Counted from the stretch's first letter, positions 51,332 through 59,485 are shown. The stretch: 64,000 nucleotides of DNA from Treponema sp. (GCA_024698325.1 JAILRG010000103.1:1-64000), one strand, 5' to 3'. Notes: generated from the letters alone by a model not told the origin. Made by a program: numbers and translations.

Positions 51332-51391
51332 ATGTCTCATGCGCCCGTGCTCTGCGCAGCCGGCTTTATCAGCAATTTCCCAAAAATCGCT

Positions 51392-51419
51392 TTTTCCGTT
51401 TTATGCTTTGTGGTATGAT
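51392..51419 (+). promoter_or_regulatory. Promoter of the PHP phosphatase gene, leaderless
   Basis: TTTTCC (51392-51397) and TATGAT (51414-51419), spacing 16, put the transcript start at about the ATG at 51427 and rule out the in-frame ATG at 51415, which overlaps the -10. Confidence 0.5.
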
Positions 51420-51426
51420 TCCCGCC

Positions 51427-52215
51427 ATGAATCCGATTTCTAATTTTCACACGCATACGTATTTGTGTAAGCATGCTGCAGGTCATCCTGCAGATTATCA
51501 TAAACAGGCGCTTCTAGACGGCTGCACTGCGCTCGGTTTTTCTGACCATTGCCCGTACCCGGACGCGATGCCCGATTTCTGGCCCCATGTCCGCATGTCG
51601 CTTGAGGAAGCGCCCGGCTATGTCCGCGAGGTGCAGGCCCTGAAAGCGTCTTCGCCCTTTCCTGTGTATCTCGGTTTTGAATGCGAATGGGACAGCCGGT
51701 ATGCAAGCTGGTATCAGGATGGCTTAAAGGGCGAGTTCGGCGCGGACTATCTTGTTCTTGGCTCTCACTGGCTTACAAAAGGGGATTCTCATCTCTATAT
51801 CGCGGACGAAATGGAAAAAGCGTCGCTTTTTACCTATACCGACCAGACAATTCAGGCGATGCAGTCCGGGCTGTTTGCCTTCCTTGCGCATCCTGACCTC
51901 TGCATGGCGTTCGGACGCGCCTGGGATGCCGATGTGGAATCCTGCATGAAAGCGCTTATTGCCTGTGCGAAAGATTTGAACATGCCGATTGAGGTGAACG
52001 GGCTTGGCATGCACAAAAAAATGTGCCAGACCGAAAGAGGCATGCGCTATGCCTATCCTGTTGACGAATTCTGGACGCTGGCGGCAGAGGCGGGGGTGCC
52101 TGTCATCTGTAATGCGGATGCTCACGACCCGAAGATTGTTATGGCATGGGCTAAGGAATCCCGGGAGTATGCCGCCCGCTTTGGTATCGTGCCGGTAGAG
52201 TCAATTTTTGCCTGA
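51427..52215 (+). CDS. PHP-family phosphatase (histidinol-phosphatase-like)
   Basis: About 262 residues. The PHP metal ligands are visible: SNFHTHTYLCKHAAGHP at the start (HxH and a following His), GFSDHCPYP, YLGFECEWDS (Glu), YLVLGSHWL (His), LAHPDLCM (His) and NADAHDPKIV (DxH) at the end. This is the HisK-type histidinol phosphate phosphatase layout; without other his genes nearby, the substrate is not certain. The frame opens at 51403; the start chosen at MNPISNFHTHT follows the promoter position. Confidence 0.85.
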   Translation: MNPISNFHTHTYLCKHAAGHPADYHKQALLDGCTALGFSDHCPYPDAMPDFWPHVRMSLEEAPGYVREVQALKASSPFPVYLGFECEWDSRYASWYQDGLKGEFGADYLVLGSHWLTKGDSHLYIADEMEKASLFTYTDQTIQAMQSGLFAFLAHPDLCMAFGRAWDADVESCMKALIACAKDLNMPIEVNGLGMHKKMCQTERGMRYAYPVDEFWTLAAEAGVPVICNADAHDPKIVMAWAKESREYAARFGIVPVESIFA

Positions 52216-52269
52216 TTTCTTCAGCTGCCAGTGAACCGCAAAAAAAGTGAAGAAAAAAACAAAAACATA

Positions 52270-52299
52270 TTGACTAAGTAGGTAATATGCTGGTATATT
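52270..52299 (+). promoter_or_regulatory. Promoter and direct/inverted repeats upstream of the sulfhydrylase leader
   Basis: TTGACT (52270-52275) and TATATT (52294-52299) are spaced 18 bp. AGTAGGTA overlaps the spacer, and ACCTAC-TTGTTGG-GTAGGT follows at about 52312-52330, so the sequence TAGGT/ACCTA occurs three times around the start; it may bind a repressor (Rrf2-type sulfur regulators are one possibility). Confidence 0.5.
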
Positions 52300-52346
52300 C
52301 AGCACATAAACAACCTACTTGTTGGGTAGGTATTAAAAAGCTGTAA

Positions 52347-52464
52347 GGAGGCATGATAAAAATTACGTCCGTGTAATTTTTATCATTTGCAGATTTTGCC
52401 GTTGGCAAAACTGCGATTCCCTGCCTCCATGCAAGGCCGCTAAAGCGGTTTTTATCAAGGAGGC
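52347..52464 (+). promoter_or_regulatory. Multi-hairpin 5' leader with ribosome-site sequestration
   Basis: A perfect 14-base stem ATGATAAAAATTAC/GTAATTTTTATCAT (52353-52366 with 52373-52386), a second hairpin TTTTGCC/GGCAAAA within CAG...CTG, and a terminator-like CCGCT-AA-AGCGG-TTTTT (52437-52453). TGCCTCC at 52422-52428 can pair with GGAGGCA at 52347-52353 or, as GCCTCC, with GGAGGC at 52459-52464, which is the ribosome site of the leader peptide. These pairings exclude each other, the hallmark of a switch. Confidence 0.6.
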
Positions 52465-52469
52465 GCAGA

Positions 52470-52544
52470 ATGATACTTTACTTTGAAAAGCTTGTCCGTG
52501 AAAATTTCCGCAACGGACTCATGCGCCGCTGTTGTCTCTGCTAG
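52470..52544 (+). CDS. Leader peptide ending Arg-Arg-Cys-Cys-Leu-Cys
   Basis: A 24-codon ORF with AAGGAGG six bases before its ATG, so it is surely translatable. The peptide ends MRRCCLC and the final codons are CGC CGC TGT TGT CTC TGC TAG. Three cysteine codons in the last four, upstream of a cysteine/methionine biosynthesis gene, are what a cysteine-charging attenuator needs: ribosomes stall when Cys-tRNA is short. About 100 bases separate its stop from the sulfhydrylase ATG. It is probably regulatory rather than a functional peptide. Confidence 0.72.
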   Translation: MILYFEKLVRENFRNGLMRRCCLC

Positions 52545-52644
52545 GCTGAAAGTCCTTCAGTCTTCAACCTTTACTAAAAACAAATATCTCATATCAATTT
52601 TATAACATGGGGAAAGGTATGCCCCAAAAAGAGGAGACAGCACT

Positions 52645-53928
52645 ATGGCACAGTACAAATTTGAAACATTGCAGTTACATGTAGGACAGGAATCAGCAGA
52701 CCCGGCGACAGACGCCCGCGCGGTTCCGATTTATCAGACGACATCGTACGTTTTTCATAATTCAAAGCATGCGGCAGACCGCTTCGGGCTGGCAGATGCA
52801 GGAAACATCTACGGCCGTCTTACAAACTCAACGCAGGATGTGTTTGAAAAGCGCATTGCCGCACTCGAGGGTGGAAGCGCGGCGCTGGCAGTGGCTTCTG
52901 GAGCCGCAGCCATCACTTACACGATTCAGGCGCTGGCAGCGAACGGTGGCCACATTGTAGCCCAGAAGACAATCTACGGCGGCAGCTACAACCTTTTGGC
53001 TCATACGCTTCCGCAGTACGGCATTACAACGACATTTGTGAATGCGCACGACCTGAAAGAGGTGGAAGGCGCCATTAAGGAAAATACCCGTGCCATCTAC
53101 CTTGAGACGCTCGGAAACCCGAATAGTGATATTCCCGACATTGATGAGATTGCAAAGATTGCCCACAAGCACGGGCTTCCGCTCGTCATTGACAACACGT
53201 TTGGAACGCCGTATCTGATTCGTCCAATCGAGCATGGAGCGGACATTGTCGTTCATTCTGCGACAAAATTCCTGGGCGGTCACGGAACGACGCTGGGCGG
53301 CGTCATTGTAGAAAGCGGTAAATTCGACTGGAAGGCAAGCGGAAAATACGCAAATATTGCAGCTCCCAATCCCAGCTACCATGGAATTTCATTCTACGAT
53401 GCGGTAGGACCTGCTGCTTTTGTAACCTACATCCGCGCAATCCTGCTCCGGGACACAGGCGCTACGATTTCTCCGTTCAATGCGTTCCTGCTGCTGCAGG
53501 GCGTGGAGACGCTTTCGCTCAGACTTGACCGCCACGCAGAGAATACGAAAAAGGTGGTTGAATTCCTGAAAAAGCATCCTAAGGTTGCAAAAGTGAATCA
53601 TCCGTCTCTTCCTGAGCATCCGGATCATGCGCTGTATCAGAAATACTTCCCGCAGGGCGGCGGTTCAATCTTTACATTCGAGATTAAAGGCGGCAGGGAG
53701 GAAGCATGGGCATTCATCGACAACCTGCAGATTTTCAGCCTGCTTGCAAATGTTGCAGACGTAAAATCACTGGTGATTCATCCTGCAAGCACAACCCACA
53801 GCCAGCTGAATGATGCGGAGCTTGCAGAGCAGGGAATCTCTCAGAGCACAATCCGCCTGTCCATTGGTACCGAGCATATTGATGACATCATTGCTGACCT
53901 GGAGAGAGGCTTCGCTGCAATAAAGTAG
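52645..53928 (+). CDS. metY: O-acetylhomoserine sulfhydrylase
   Basis: A 427-residue Cys/Met-metabolism PLP enzyme. LHVGQESADPATDARAVPIY at the start, YGRLTNSTQDVFEKRIAALE, and the PLP lysine Lys208 in VVHSATKFLGGHGTTLGG are typical of O-acetylhomoserine (thiol)-lyases; the insertion GGSIFTFEIKGGREEAWAFI near the end separates them from cystathionine synthases. It makes homocysteine from O-acetylhomoserine and sulfide; some members also make cysteine. GAGGAG precedes the ATG. It is controlled by the long leader upstream. Confidence 0.93.
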   Translation: MAQYKFETLQLHVGQESADPATDARAVPIYQTTSYVFHNSKHAADRFGLADAGNIYGRLTNSTQDVFEKRIAALEGGSAALAVASGAAAITYTIQALAANGGHIVAQKTIYGGSYNLLAHTLPQYGITTTFVNAHDLKEVEGAIKENTRAIYLETLGNPNSDIPDIDEIAKIAHKHGLPLVIDNTFGTPYLIRPIEHGADIVVHSATKFLGGHGTTLGGVIVESGKFDWKASGKYANIAAPNPSYHGISFYDAVGPAAFVTYIRAILLRDTGATISPFNAFLLLQGVETLSLRLDRHAENTKKVVEFLKKHPKVAKVNHPSLPEHPDHALYQKYFPQGGGSIFTFEIKGGREEAWAFIDNLQIFSLLANVADVKSLVIHPASTTHSQLNDAELAEQGISQSTIRLSIGTEHIDDIIADLERGFAAIK

Positions 53929-53937
53929 TTGGAGCTT

Positions 53938-54516
53938 TTAGCGGCTTACATACTCAAGATTCGAAAAAGGAACGAAAGGCGCCTGTGAGGTTTCATGGGC
54001 GCCTGTTATTTTTTCCATGTAGAGCAGGTTGTACCATCGGTTGAATTTGTATCCGCAGGCCGTAAGTCTTCCGACTGTGCTGTAGCCGAGCGCCGTATGA
54101 AAATGCTCGCTGTTTCTTGAAAGGTACTCGTCATCTTCCGTTTTTGGCTCGGCGATGCAGGCATACAGGTTTGTCACATGCTGCCGCGCGAGAATCTGTT
54201 CCAGTTTAGCATACAGAAGCTTTCCTATTCCCAGCCTGTGATAGTTCCGGTCGATGTAGATGGACGTTTCTACTGCCCAGTCAAATGCGGCGCGGCTTCT
54301 GAATCTTCCTGCGTATGCATAGCCTGCAATTTTTCCGTCGGCCTCTGCGACTAGGTAGGGGTAGTTTTTGAGCGTGGTGGAAATCCGCCGGGTAAACTCA
54401 TCCAGAGTCGGTACTTCGTATTCGAATGTGATGGCAGTGTTTGTTACATACCATGCATACAGCGAGCGCAGGCTTTCTGCGTCTTCTTGCGTTGCGTTTC
54501 TGATTGTTACGGTCAT
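53938..54516 (-). CDS. GNAT N-acetyltransferase (phosphinothricin acetyltransferase-like)
   Basis: 192 residues. The Pat-like start TIRNATQEDAESLRSLYAWY, motif EYEVPTLDEFTRRI, and the acetyl-CoA loop YIDRNYHRLGIGKLLYAKLE (motif A) match the GNAT subgroup that acetylates phosphinothricin or methionine sulfone. GYSTVGRLTACGYKFNRWYN is the C-terminal part. It follows the MATE gene by four bases, so the two may form a resistance pair (export plus acetylation). Confidence 0.88.
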   Translation of the reverse strand: MTVTIRNATQEDAESLRSLYAWYVTNTAITFEYEVPTLDEFTRRISTTLKNYPYLVAEADGKIAGYAYAGRFRSRAAFDWAVETSIYIDRNYHRLGIGKLLYAKLEQILARQHVTNLYACIAEPKTEDDEYLSRNSEHFHTALGYSTVGRLTACGYKFNRWYNLLYMEKITGAHETSQAPFVPFSNLEYVSR

Positions 54517-54520
54517 AGTG

Positions 54521-55885
54521 TCAGTTTTCAGCTTCGCGGGTAAAAAGCTGCCTCCGGATTATAAAATATGCAGCTGTCATGGATATGCCGCATATGGTCC
54601 AGGATGCGGGGTATACTGCCATTAAGGCGGTGAATGTGTGAAGCTTTGTAAAAACGGTTGCTACCCAGGCAAGGCGGAAGACGCAGGTTCCGAAAATCGT
54701 GATGATTGCGGGCGTCATTGATCTTCCCATGCCGCGCAAGGCACCGCCGCTTATCTCGTACGTACACATAAGCCAGTCAAATGGCAGGATTAATGCCATG
54801 CGCATGATGGCAAAGCCGGCTACAGATTCTTCCGACGTGTAGACTGCGACCATCGGGTGACGCAAAAGCAGGAAGCTCCCGCACAAAAGCATGTTCAGGA
54901 CGATGCCCGAAAGAAATGACTGTGAAAAAATCTGCCTGCAGCGCGCGAATTTATGTGCGCCGAAATTCTGGCTTGTAAACGTAACGCATGCCTGCGTAAA
55001 AGCGCTGACGATAAAGTAGCCGAAACATTCGTAGTTCAGGGCGGCAGCGCTTCCTGCAATGGCGTCAGCTCCAAAGCCGTTCAGTGCAGTCTGAATGCAT
55101 ACGTTGGAAAACGAGAATACCATGCCCTGTAAGCCGGCAGGCGCTCCAATTTTTATGACGCGTACCAGATGCTCTTTTTTTACGCAGAGGTGTCGGGGCG
55201 AAAGCTTAAAATCCCCGGTTTCTGTCAGCAGGAAGAAGACAATCATGCTGGAGCTGACGACGTTCGAGATGACGGTGGCTATGGCGACGCCTGCAACGCC
55301 CATCCGGAATACGATTACTAAAAGCAGGTTCAGGAGGACGTTTACGATTCCTGCGATGGTCAGCGAGTAAAGCGGGCGTTTTGAATCTCCCTTTGAGCGG
55401 AGAATTGCGGAGCCGAAGTTGTAGAGCATGATGAACGGCATGCCCAGAAAATAGAGTTTCAGGTAGAGCACTGCCAGATCGATGACATCGTCCGGCGTGC
55501 GCATGGCTGTGAGTATTGCGCGTGCTGCCAGCTGGCCCAGAACGACAAGAAAGGCGCCGCTTGCAAGCGCTATGGAAATGACTGTGTGTACAGCGTCGTT
55601 GATTTTCCGCTGCTCGCCTTTTCCGATAAGTGTTGCAATGACGACATTTGCACCTACAGAAAGCCCTACGAACAGGTTTACCATAAGGTTTATGGCGGAG
55701 CTGTTGGCTCCGACTGCTGCCAGCGCCTTGCTGGAAGCAAATCTGCCTACAACGGCGACGTCTGCTGCGTTGAACAGCTGCTGCAGTATGCTGCTTGCGG
55801 CAAGCGGCAGGGCAAAAAGACAAATCTTCCCCAGAAGCGGTCCAGAGAGCATGTCTATCTGGTGAGCATTTTTAGTTGCATTCAT
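54521..55885 (-). CDS. MATE-family exporter
   Basis: 454 residues with twelve helices. LFALPLAASSILQQLFNAAD near the start, FGSAILRSKGDSKRPLYSLT and VTFTSQNFGAHKFARCRQIF are MATE signatures, closer to the DinF/NorM-like group of gut anaerobes. It is the first gene of a two-gene leftward unit with the GNAT. A TACAAT box lies about 20 bases upstream of the ATG. Confidence 0.9.
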   Translation of the reverse strand: MNATKNAHQIDMLSGPLLGKICLFALPLAASSILQQLFNAADVAVVGRFASSKALAAVGANSSAINLMVNLFVGLSVGANVVIATLIGKGEQRKINDAVHTVISIALASGAFLVVLGQLAARAILTAMRTPDDVIDLAVLYLKLYFLGMPFIMLYNFGSAILRSKGDSKRPLYSLTIAGIVNVLLNLLLVIVFRMGVAGVAIATVISNVVSSSMIVFFLLTETGDFKLSPRHLCVKKEHLVRVIKIGAPAGLQGMVFSFSNVCIQTALNGFGADAIAGSAAALNYECFGYFIVSAFTQACVTFTSQNFGAHKFARCRQIFSQSFLSGIVLNMLLCGSFLLLRHPMVAVYTSEESVAGFAIMRMALILPFDWLMCTYEISGGALRGMGRSMTPAIITIFGTCVFRLAWVATVFTKLHTFTALMAVYPASWTICGISMTAAYFIIRRQLFTREAEN

Positions 55886-55927
55886 TCTGAAAAACCTGAA
55901 ATTGTAAAGAAGTGGCCGGAGCCTAGA

Positions 55928-56791
55928 TTACTGTGCAGTACGGCACACCCGGAAGCCTAAGCTGGAGCTTTTTCCGGTAGGTGCACTTGCGCTTCTGAAA
56001 AATACTGTACACTGCTCTGCATCGTCAAGCCAGCTGCCGCCGCGTTTTACATGCATGGCGCCGATGTTCGGCCCGTGCGGATTTTGCATTTCCTGCATGG
56101 GAAGCTCTTCCATGTAGTCCCAGCACCATTCGGCGACGTTTCCGCACATGTCGTACAGTCCGAGCGCATTCGGCGCTTTTCCTGCGACATCGTGGGTTGT
56201 TATGCTGCTGTTTTCTCCGTACCATGCGACCTGGTCAATCAAATCGCTTCCGGCAAACTGGGTTGGCTTACCGGCTCTGGCGGCATATTCCCATTCTGCT
56301 TCAGTGGGTAAGCGGTAGCCGTTTGCGAGAAAATTACAGGAAACCCGCTTCCAGACTGCGCTTGAGGTATCGAATGTCATTAAGTTTGTTTCGTTTCCGA
56401 TGTAGTAACAGGGCTTAAGATTGTGCAGTTCGCTCAATACATTGCAGAAAATGAGTGCCTCGCACCAGTTGACGGATTCTACGGGGCGGTTTTCGCCGAT
56501 AAGCTTTGACGGCTGTTTTGTCATCACAAGGAAGTACTGTTTCTGCGTGATGGGCGTCTCCGAAATGTAAAACGGCGCGAGCGACACCCGGCGGGTGGGA
56601 ACGCCCTGTCCCATAATAAAGGTGCCGCCGGGAACCGGAATCATGCGGGGGTATTTTCCGAAGTGAACTGCTGCCCCTGCTGACGGGCCTGCTGCGGGGC
56701 TTTGTGCTTCCGGTATAATCTGTGTGCCGCAGTATGAACAGAACCGTGAATTATCCAGGATTGATGCGCCGCATCTTTTGCATGTAATCAT
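55928..56791 (-). CDS. Zinc-ribbon plus FGE-sulfatase (SUMF1-like) domain protein
   Basis: 287 residues. An N-terminal zinc ribbon (CKRCGASILDNSRFCSYCGT; four Cys in two CxxC pairs) is followed by a disordered linker and a formylglycine-generating-enzyme-like domain: MIPVPGGTFIMGQGVPTRRV, PVESVNWCEALIFCNVL, YRLPTEAEWEYAARAGKPTQ, LGLYDMCGNVAEWCWDYME, VKRGGSWLDD and SLGFRVCRTA. The copper-binding cysteine pair of true FGE near the end is not visible, so it may be a binding or scaffolding variant. AGAGGG precedes the ATG. Confidence 0.85.
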   Translation of the reverse strand: MITCKRCGASILDNSRFCSYCGTQIIPEAQSPAAGPSAGAAVHFGKYPRMIPVPGGTFIMGQGVPTRRVSLAPFYISETPITQKQYFLVMTKQPSKLIGENRPVESVNWCEALIFCNVLSELHNLKPCYYIGNETNLMTFDTSSAVWKRVSCNFLANGYRLPTEAEWEYAARAGKPTQFAGSDLIDQVAWYGENSSITTHDVAGKAPNALGLYDMCGNVAEWCWDYMEELPMQEMQNPHGPNIGAMHVKRGGSWLDDAEQCTVFFRSASAPTGKSSSLGFRVCRTAQ

Positions 56792-56865
56792 TGAAATACC
56801 CTCTTTCTATATGTGAAAGTATAGCACACAGGTGTTAAAAACTAAAGAAAAAAATCAGAATACAA

Positions 56866-56895
56866 GGGCTGACGCGCGGGGGGCTGACGCGCGGG
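56866..56895. repeat. 15-bp GC-rich tandem duplication
   Basis: GGGCTGACGCGCGGG occurs twice back to back, with a degenerate G-rich continuation to about 56925, between divergent genes. Confidence 0.8.
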
Positions 56896-57037
56896 GGGCT
56901 GGGGGCGGCTGGGGCTGGAGGCGTTTCTGAGCGTAGTGCTGCTTTCGCCAAATGGGGCGTGCGCTTTCGGAAAAAGTTTGACTTTTTATGATAAAGTGAG
57001 AAAATGAAGGTCAGTAAAACATGCAAGGGGAGTCTGT

Positions 57038-57337
57038 ATGAGTATTGAAGAGCTGAAAAATGGTGAAGTGACAGAGCTGGTTGTCAGCGGCAGATTGGAT
57101 ACGGCTACTGCGCCTCAGCTGGAAAAAGCAGTAAAAGAAGCCGTAAAGGGCATAAAGCAGCTAATCCTGAACCTGGGTGCTATAGACTATATTTCCAGCG
57201 CAGGGCTTCGCGTCGTGCTTGTGGCGCATAAGCTTATGGCCGGGATGAGCGGAAAGCTGATTGTCAAAAATCCGTCGGCGTTTTGTATGCAGGTTTTTAC
57301 TGCTACCGGCATGAACGGCGTTTTGACGATTCAGTAG
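57038..57337 (+). CDS. STAS-domain anti-sigma-factor antagonist (RsbV/SpoIIAA-like)
   Basis: 99 residues covering one STAS domain. The phosphorylation site lies in IDYISSAGLRVVL (Ser53/Ser54); RLDTATAPQLEKAVKEAV and ATGMNGVLTI complete the fold. In its dephosphorylated form such a protein binds and removes an RsbW-type kinase from its target. AAGGGGAG precedes the ATG. The partner kinase and phosphatase lie next to it on the opposite strand, converging, so this gene is separately controlled. Confidence 0.92.
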   Translation: MSIEELKNGEVTELVVSGRLDTATAPQLEKAVKEAVKGIKQLILNLGAIDYISSAGLRVVLVAHKLMAGMSGKLIVKNPSAFCMQVFTATGMNGVLTIQ

Positions 57338-57340
57338 GCA

Positions 57341-57751
57341 TTATTTTGCAAGCTTCTTGGAAATAGTAAGCTTATTCTGGTTGTTTTCCCACCGGTAGGA
57401 AACGCTGTCCATACATTTTTTGGTAAGGAATATTCCCAAGCCCCCGATGTCGCGCTCTTCTGCGGAAAGCGTAATGTCGGGGTCTTTTTTTGCCAGCGGG
57501 TCAAACTGGCGGCCGCTGTCAGTAAAGGTAATCGTGATGACAGGCGGTTCTCCCTCGACAGTGCAGTCAATCGTCACGTTTCCTGTTGCCGGAGCATACG
57601 CATAATGCGCAATGTTCACGTAGATTTCCTCTACGGCAAGGTCAATCTGATTCAGCAGGCCTGGCGGGCATGTTTCGGGCAGCTGCCCGTGAATGAAGTT
57701 GTTTACGGCCTCAATGTTTGCATCGGTGGCTGGTACTGTCTGTGTTGCCAT
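57341..57751 (-). CDS. RsbW/SpoIIAB-like serine kinase (anti-sigma type)
   Basis: 136 residues with an HATPase_c fold of the RsbW family: N-box IDLAVEEIYVNIAHYAYAPA, the D-box EPPVITITFTDSGRQFDPLA and the G-box DIGGLGIFLTKKCMDSVSYR. It would bind ATP, phosphorylate the STAS protein and hold a partner (sigma factor or other). It shares a leftward transcription unit with the phosphatase gene (18-bp gap). GGGGA precedes its ATG. Confidence 0.92.
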   Translation of the reverse strand: MATQTVPATDANIEAVNNFIHGQLPETCPPGLLNQIDLAVEEIYVNIAHYAYAPATGNVTIDCTVEGEPPVITITFTDSGRQFDPLAKKDPDITLSAEERDIGGLGIFLTKKCMDSVSYRWENNQNKLTISKKLAK

Positions 57752-57769
57752 GTCTTATCCCCTTTCCCG

Positions 57770-59404
57770 TTACGGTCTTTTCTTTATGCACATTTCGAGC
57801 ATGGTGATATCGTCAAACTGCGGCGCAGCCTGTACGAAACTGTCTATATCCTTGCGAATTTCTGCAAGCACTTCTCTGGAGGTCATGCCGGCTGTCTTCG
57901 AAATTGCATCGAGCAGCCGTTCCTCTCCGTACAGCTGATTTCCGGCATCGGTAGCTTCGGTAACGCCGTCGGTGTAGATGAATATCCTGTCGCCTTGCGC
58001 GAGCGTCAGGCGGTGCTCGGTGTACGGCATGCCTTCCATGGCGGCAAGCATCAGGTTTGGCTGCGTGTCCAAAAAGCGGAATGAACCGTTCTGGCAGACA
58101 ATCGGCTGGTTGTGGCCGGCGTTGCAAAAGACAAGCTCGCCTGTGCTTAATGTCAGGATTCCCAGCCAGCAGGTGACGAAAAGCCCCGCGTCGTTTCCTT
58201 CGCAGAGCTGGCTGTTGATGTTCTGGAGGATGTCGCCGGGGCGTAAGGAGTGCATGGCCGCGTTATGAATCAATGTTTTTGCAATGACCATAAAGAGCGA
58301 GGCCGGAACTCCTTTTCCGCTGACGTCTCCAACGACGACTGCAAAGTGGTCATCATCTGCCAGGAAAAAGTCATAAAAATCGCCGCCAACTTCTTTTGCC
58401 GGCTGCATTGACGCGAACAGCTCTATTTCCGGGTGATTTTCGTAAGGCGGGAACACCCTCGGCAGCATGTCGGCCTGAATCTGCGTCGCAACGTTCAGCT
58501 CGGCCCCGATTCTTTCTTTTTCTGCCGTTATATGCGTAAGGTCTTCGATGTACCTTTTTGTGTCCGCGCTCATTTTCTCGACGGAGCGGGCTAGTACTGC
58601 CAGCTCGTTTTTTCCGCGGATTTTTGCCAGCGCTTTTGAAACATGTCCCGGATGCTGCGCGAAGTGTGACGTCTCCTTTGTGACGACGGTAATCGGCCGC
58701 ACGACCCGGAACAACAGCATCAGCACGAAAATTGCGACAAAAAAGAGCGTAATCAGCGTGGAGGACAGTGCGACCGTGTTTCGGTACGTTGCCTTGAACG
58801 ACCTGACTTCGCTCAGCGGTTTAACGATGCTCATGATGGCGACGATTTCTCCGCCTGCAGTACGGACGGGAACTGAAGTCGTGACATGGCCGCCTGTGTT
58901 GTTGTAGGTAAAGCGGATGTAATTCTCACCTTTTTCCATAACGTTTTTCAGGTTCTGGATATAGTCGGCGTCATAGGATTGTAAGCTGTTCACCTGCCCG
59001 AGCGCATACTTGTGGCCTTTTTTTATCTGTGAGTTGACCGTGTCGTAGATGTAGACTCTTGAGGTATAGGTTTCGTCGGGAATGGTCACATAGATGTAGG
59101 CGATGTCGGCGGTCTCCGTCAGTATTTCAAGCATGTTGTCACTTTGCCGCCATGCATCGTCAGACATCCCTGTGCGGGCGTATTCGGTAATGCGGTTCGT
59201 GTCGATGTAGGAAAGTGCAGTTCTTGCAAATTGCTCTGTAACGGTGCGGTACTGCCGCTCATACAGCTTTTGAAAAACCCGGTAGCCGATAATGCCGTTT
59301 GCAATGCTCAAAATGATGCAGAAGAGCGCAAGACAGACCGGAAGCTTGACGCTCAGGCTTGCAAGGCCGGGAAAGTTTTTTTTCGGATGTTGTGTGGTTT
59401 CCAT
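57770..59404 (-). CDS. Membrane-bound PP2C (SpoIIE/RsbU-type) phosphatase
   Basis: About 544 residues: helix 1 about 19-42, an extracytoplasmic sensor (about 43-215), helix 2 about 219-243, HAMP, a coiled coil, and a PPM phosphatase domain (about 310-540) with ATQIQADMLPRVFPPY, EVGGDFYDFFLADDDHFAVV and GDVSGKGVPASLFMVIAKTL, FCNAGHNQP, and RIFIYTDGVTEATDAG. It should dephosphorylate the STAS antagonist on an external cue. The frame opens at 59443, but TATACT ending nine bases before the ATG at 59404 argues for the shorter form. Confidence 0.9.
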   Translation of the reverse strand: METTQHPKKNFPGLASLSVKLPVCLALFCIILSIANGIIGYRVFQKLYERQYRTVTEQFARTALSYIDTNRITEYARTGMSDDAWRQSDNMLEILTETADIAYIYVTIPDETYTSRVYIYDTVNSQIKKGHKYALGQVNSLQSYDADYIQNLKNVMEKGENYIRFTYNNTGGHVTTSVPVRTAGGEIVAIMSIVKPLSEVRSFKATYRNTVALSSTLITLFFVAIFVLMLLFRVVRPITVVTKETSHFAQHPGHVSKALAKIRGKNELAVLARSVEKMSADTKRYIEDLTHITAEKERIGAELNVATQIQADMLPRVFPPYENHPEIELFASMQPAKEVGGDFYDFFLADDDHFAVVVGDVSGKGVPASLFMVIAKTLIHNAAMHSLRPGDILQNINSQLCEGNDAGLFVTCWLGILTLSTGELVFCNAGHNQPIVCQNGSFRFLDTQPNLMLAAMEGMPYTEHRLTLAQGDRIFIYTDGVTEATDAGNQLYGEERLLDAISKTAGMTSREVLAEIRKDIDSFVQAAPQFDDITMLEMCIKKRP

Positions 59405-59485
59405 GCTGCTGACAGTATAAGCCAAAATAGTCTGAAATGCCATAAAAAAAAGGCACAGCGCTTAAAAAAGGCTGTACCTTTAGGA

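Noticed and set aside
52353-52376. Short ORF starting at the ATG in the 14-bp hairpin (seven codons)
   Set aside because: AAGGAGG is only one base from the ATG and the frame is tiny; the sequence is better explained as a hairpin arm.
52216-52644. T-box or SAM riboswitch in the metY leader
   Set aside because: No T-box core (AGGGTGGnACCGCG-like) and no SAM-I consensus is present; the Cys-ended peptide explains the leader better.
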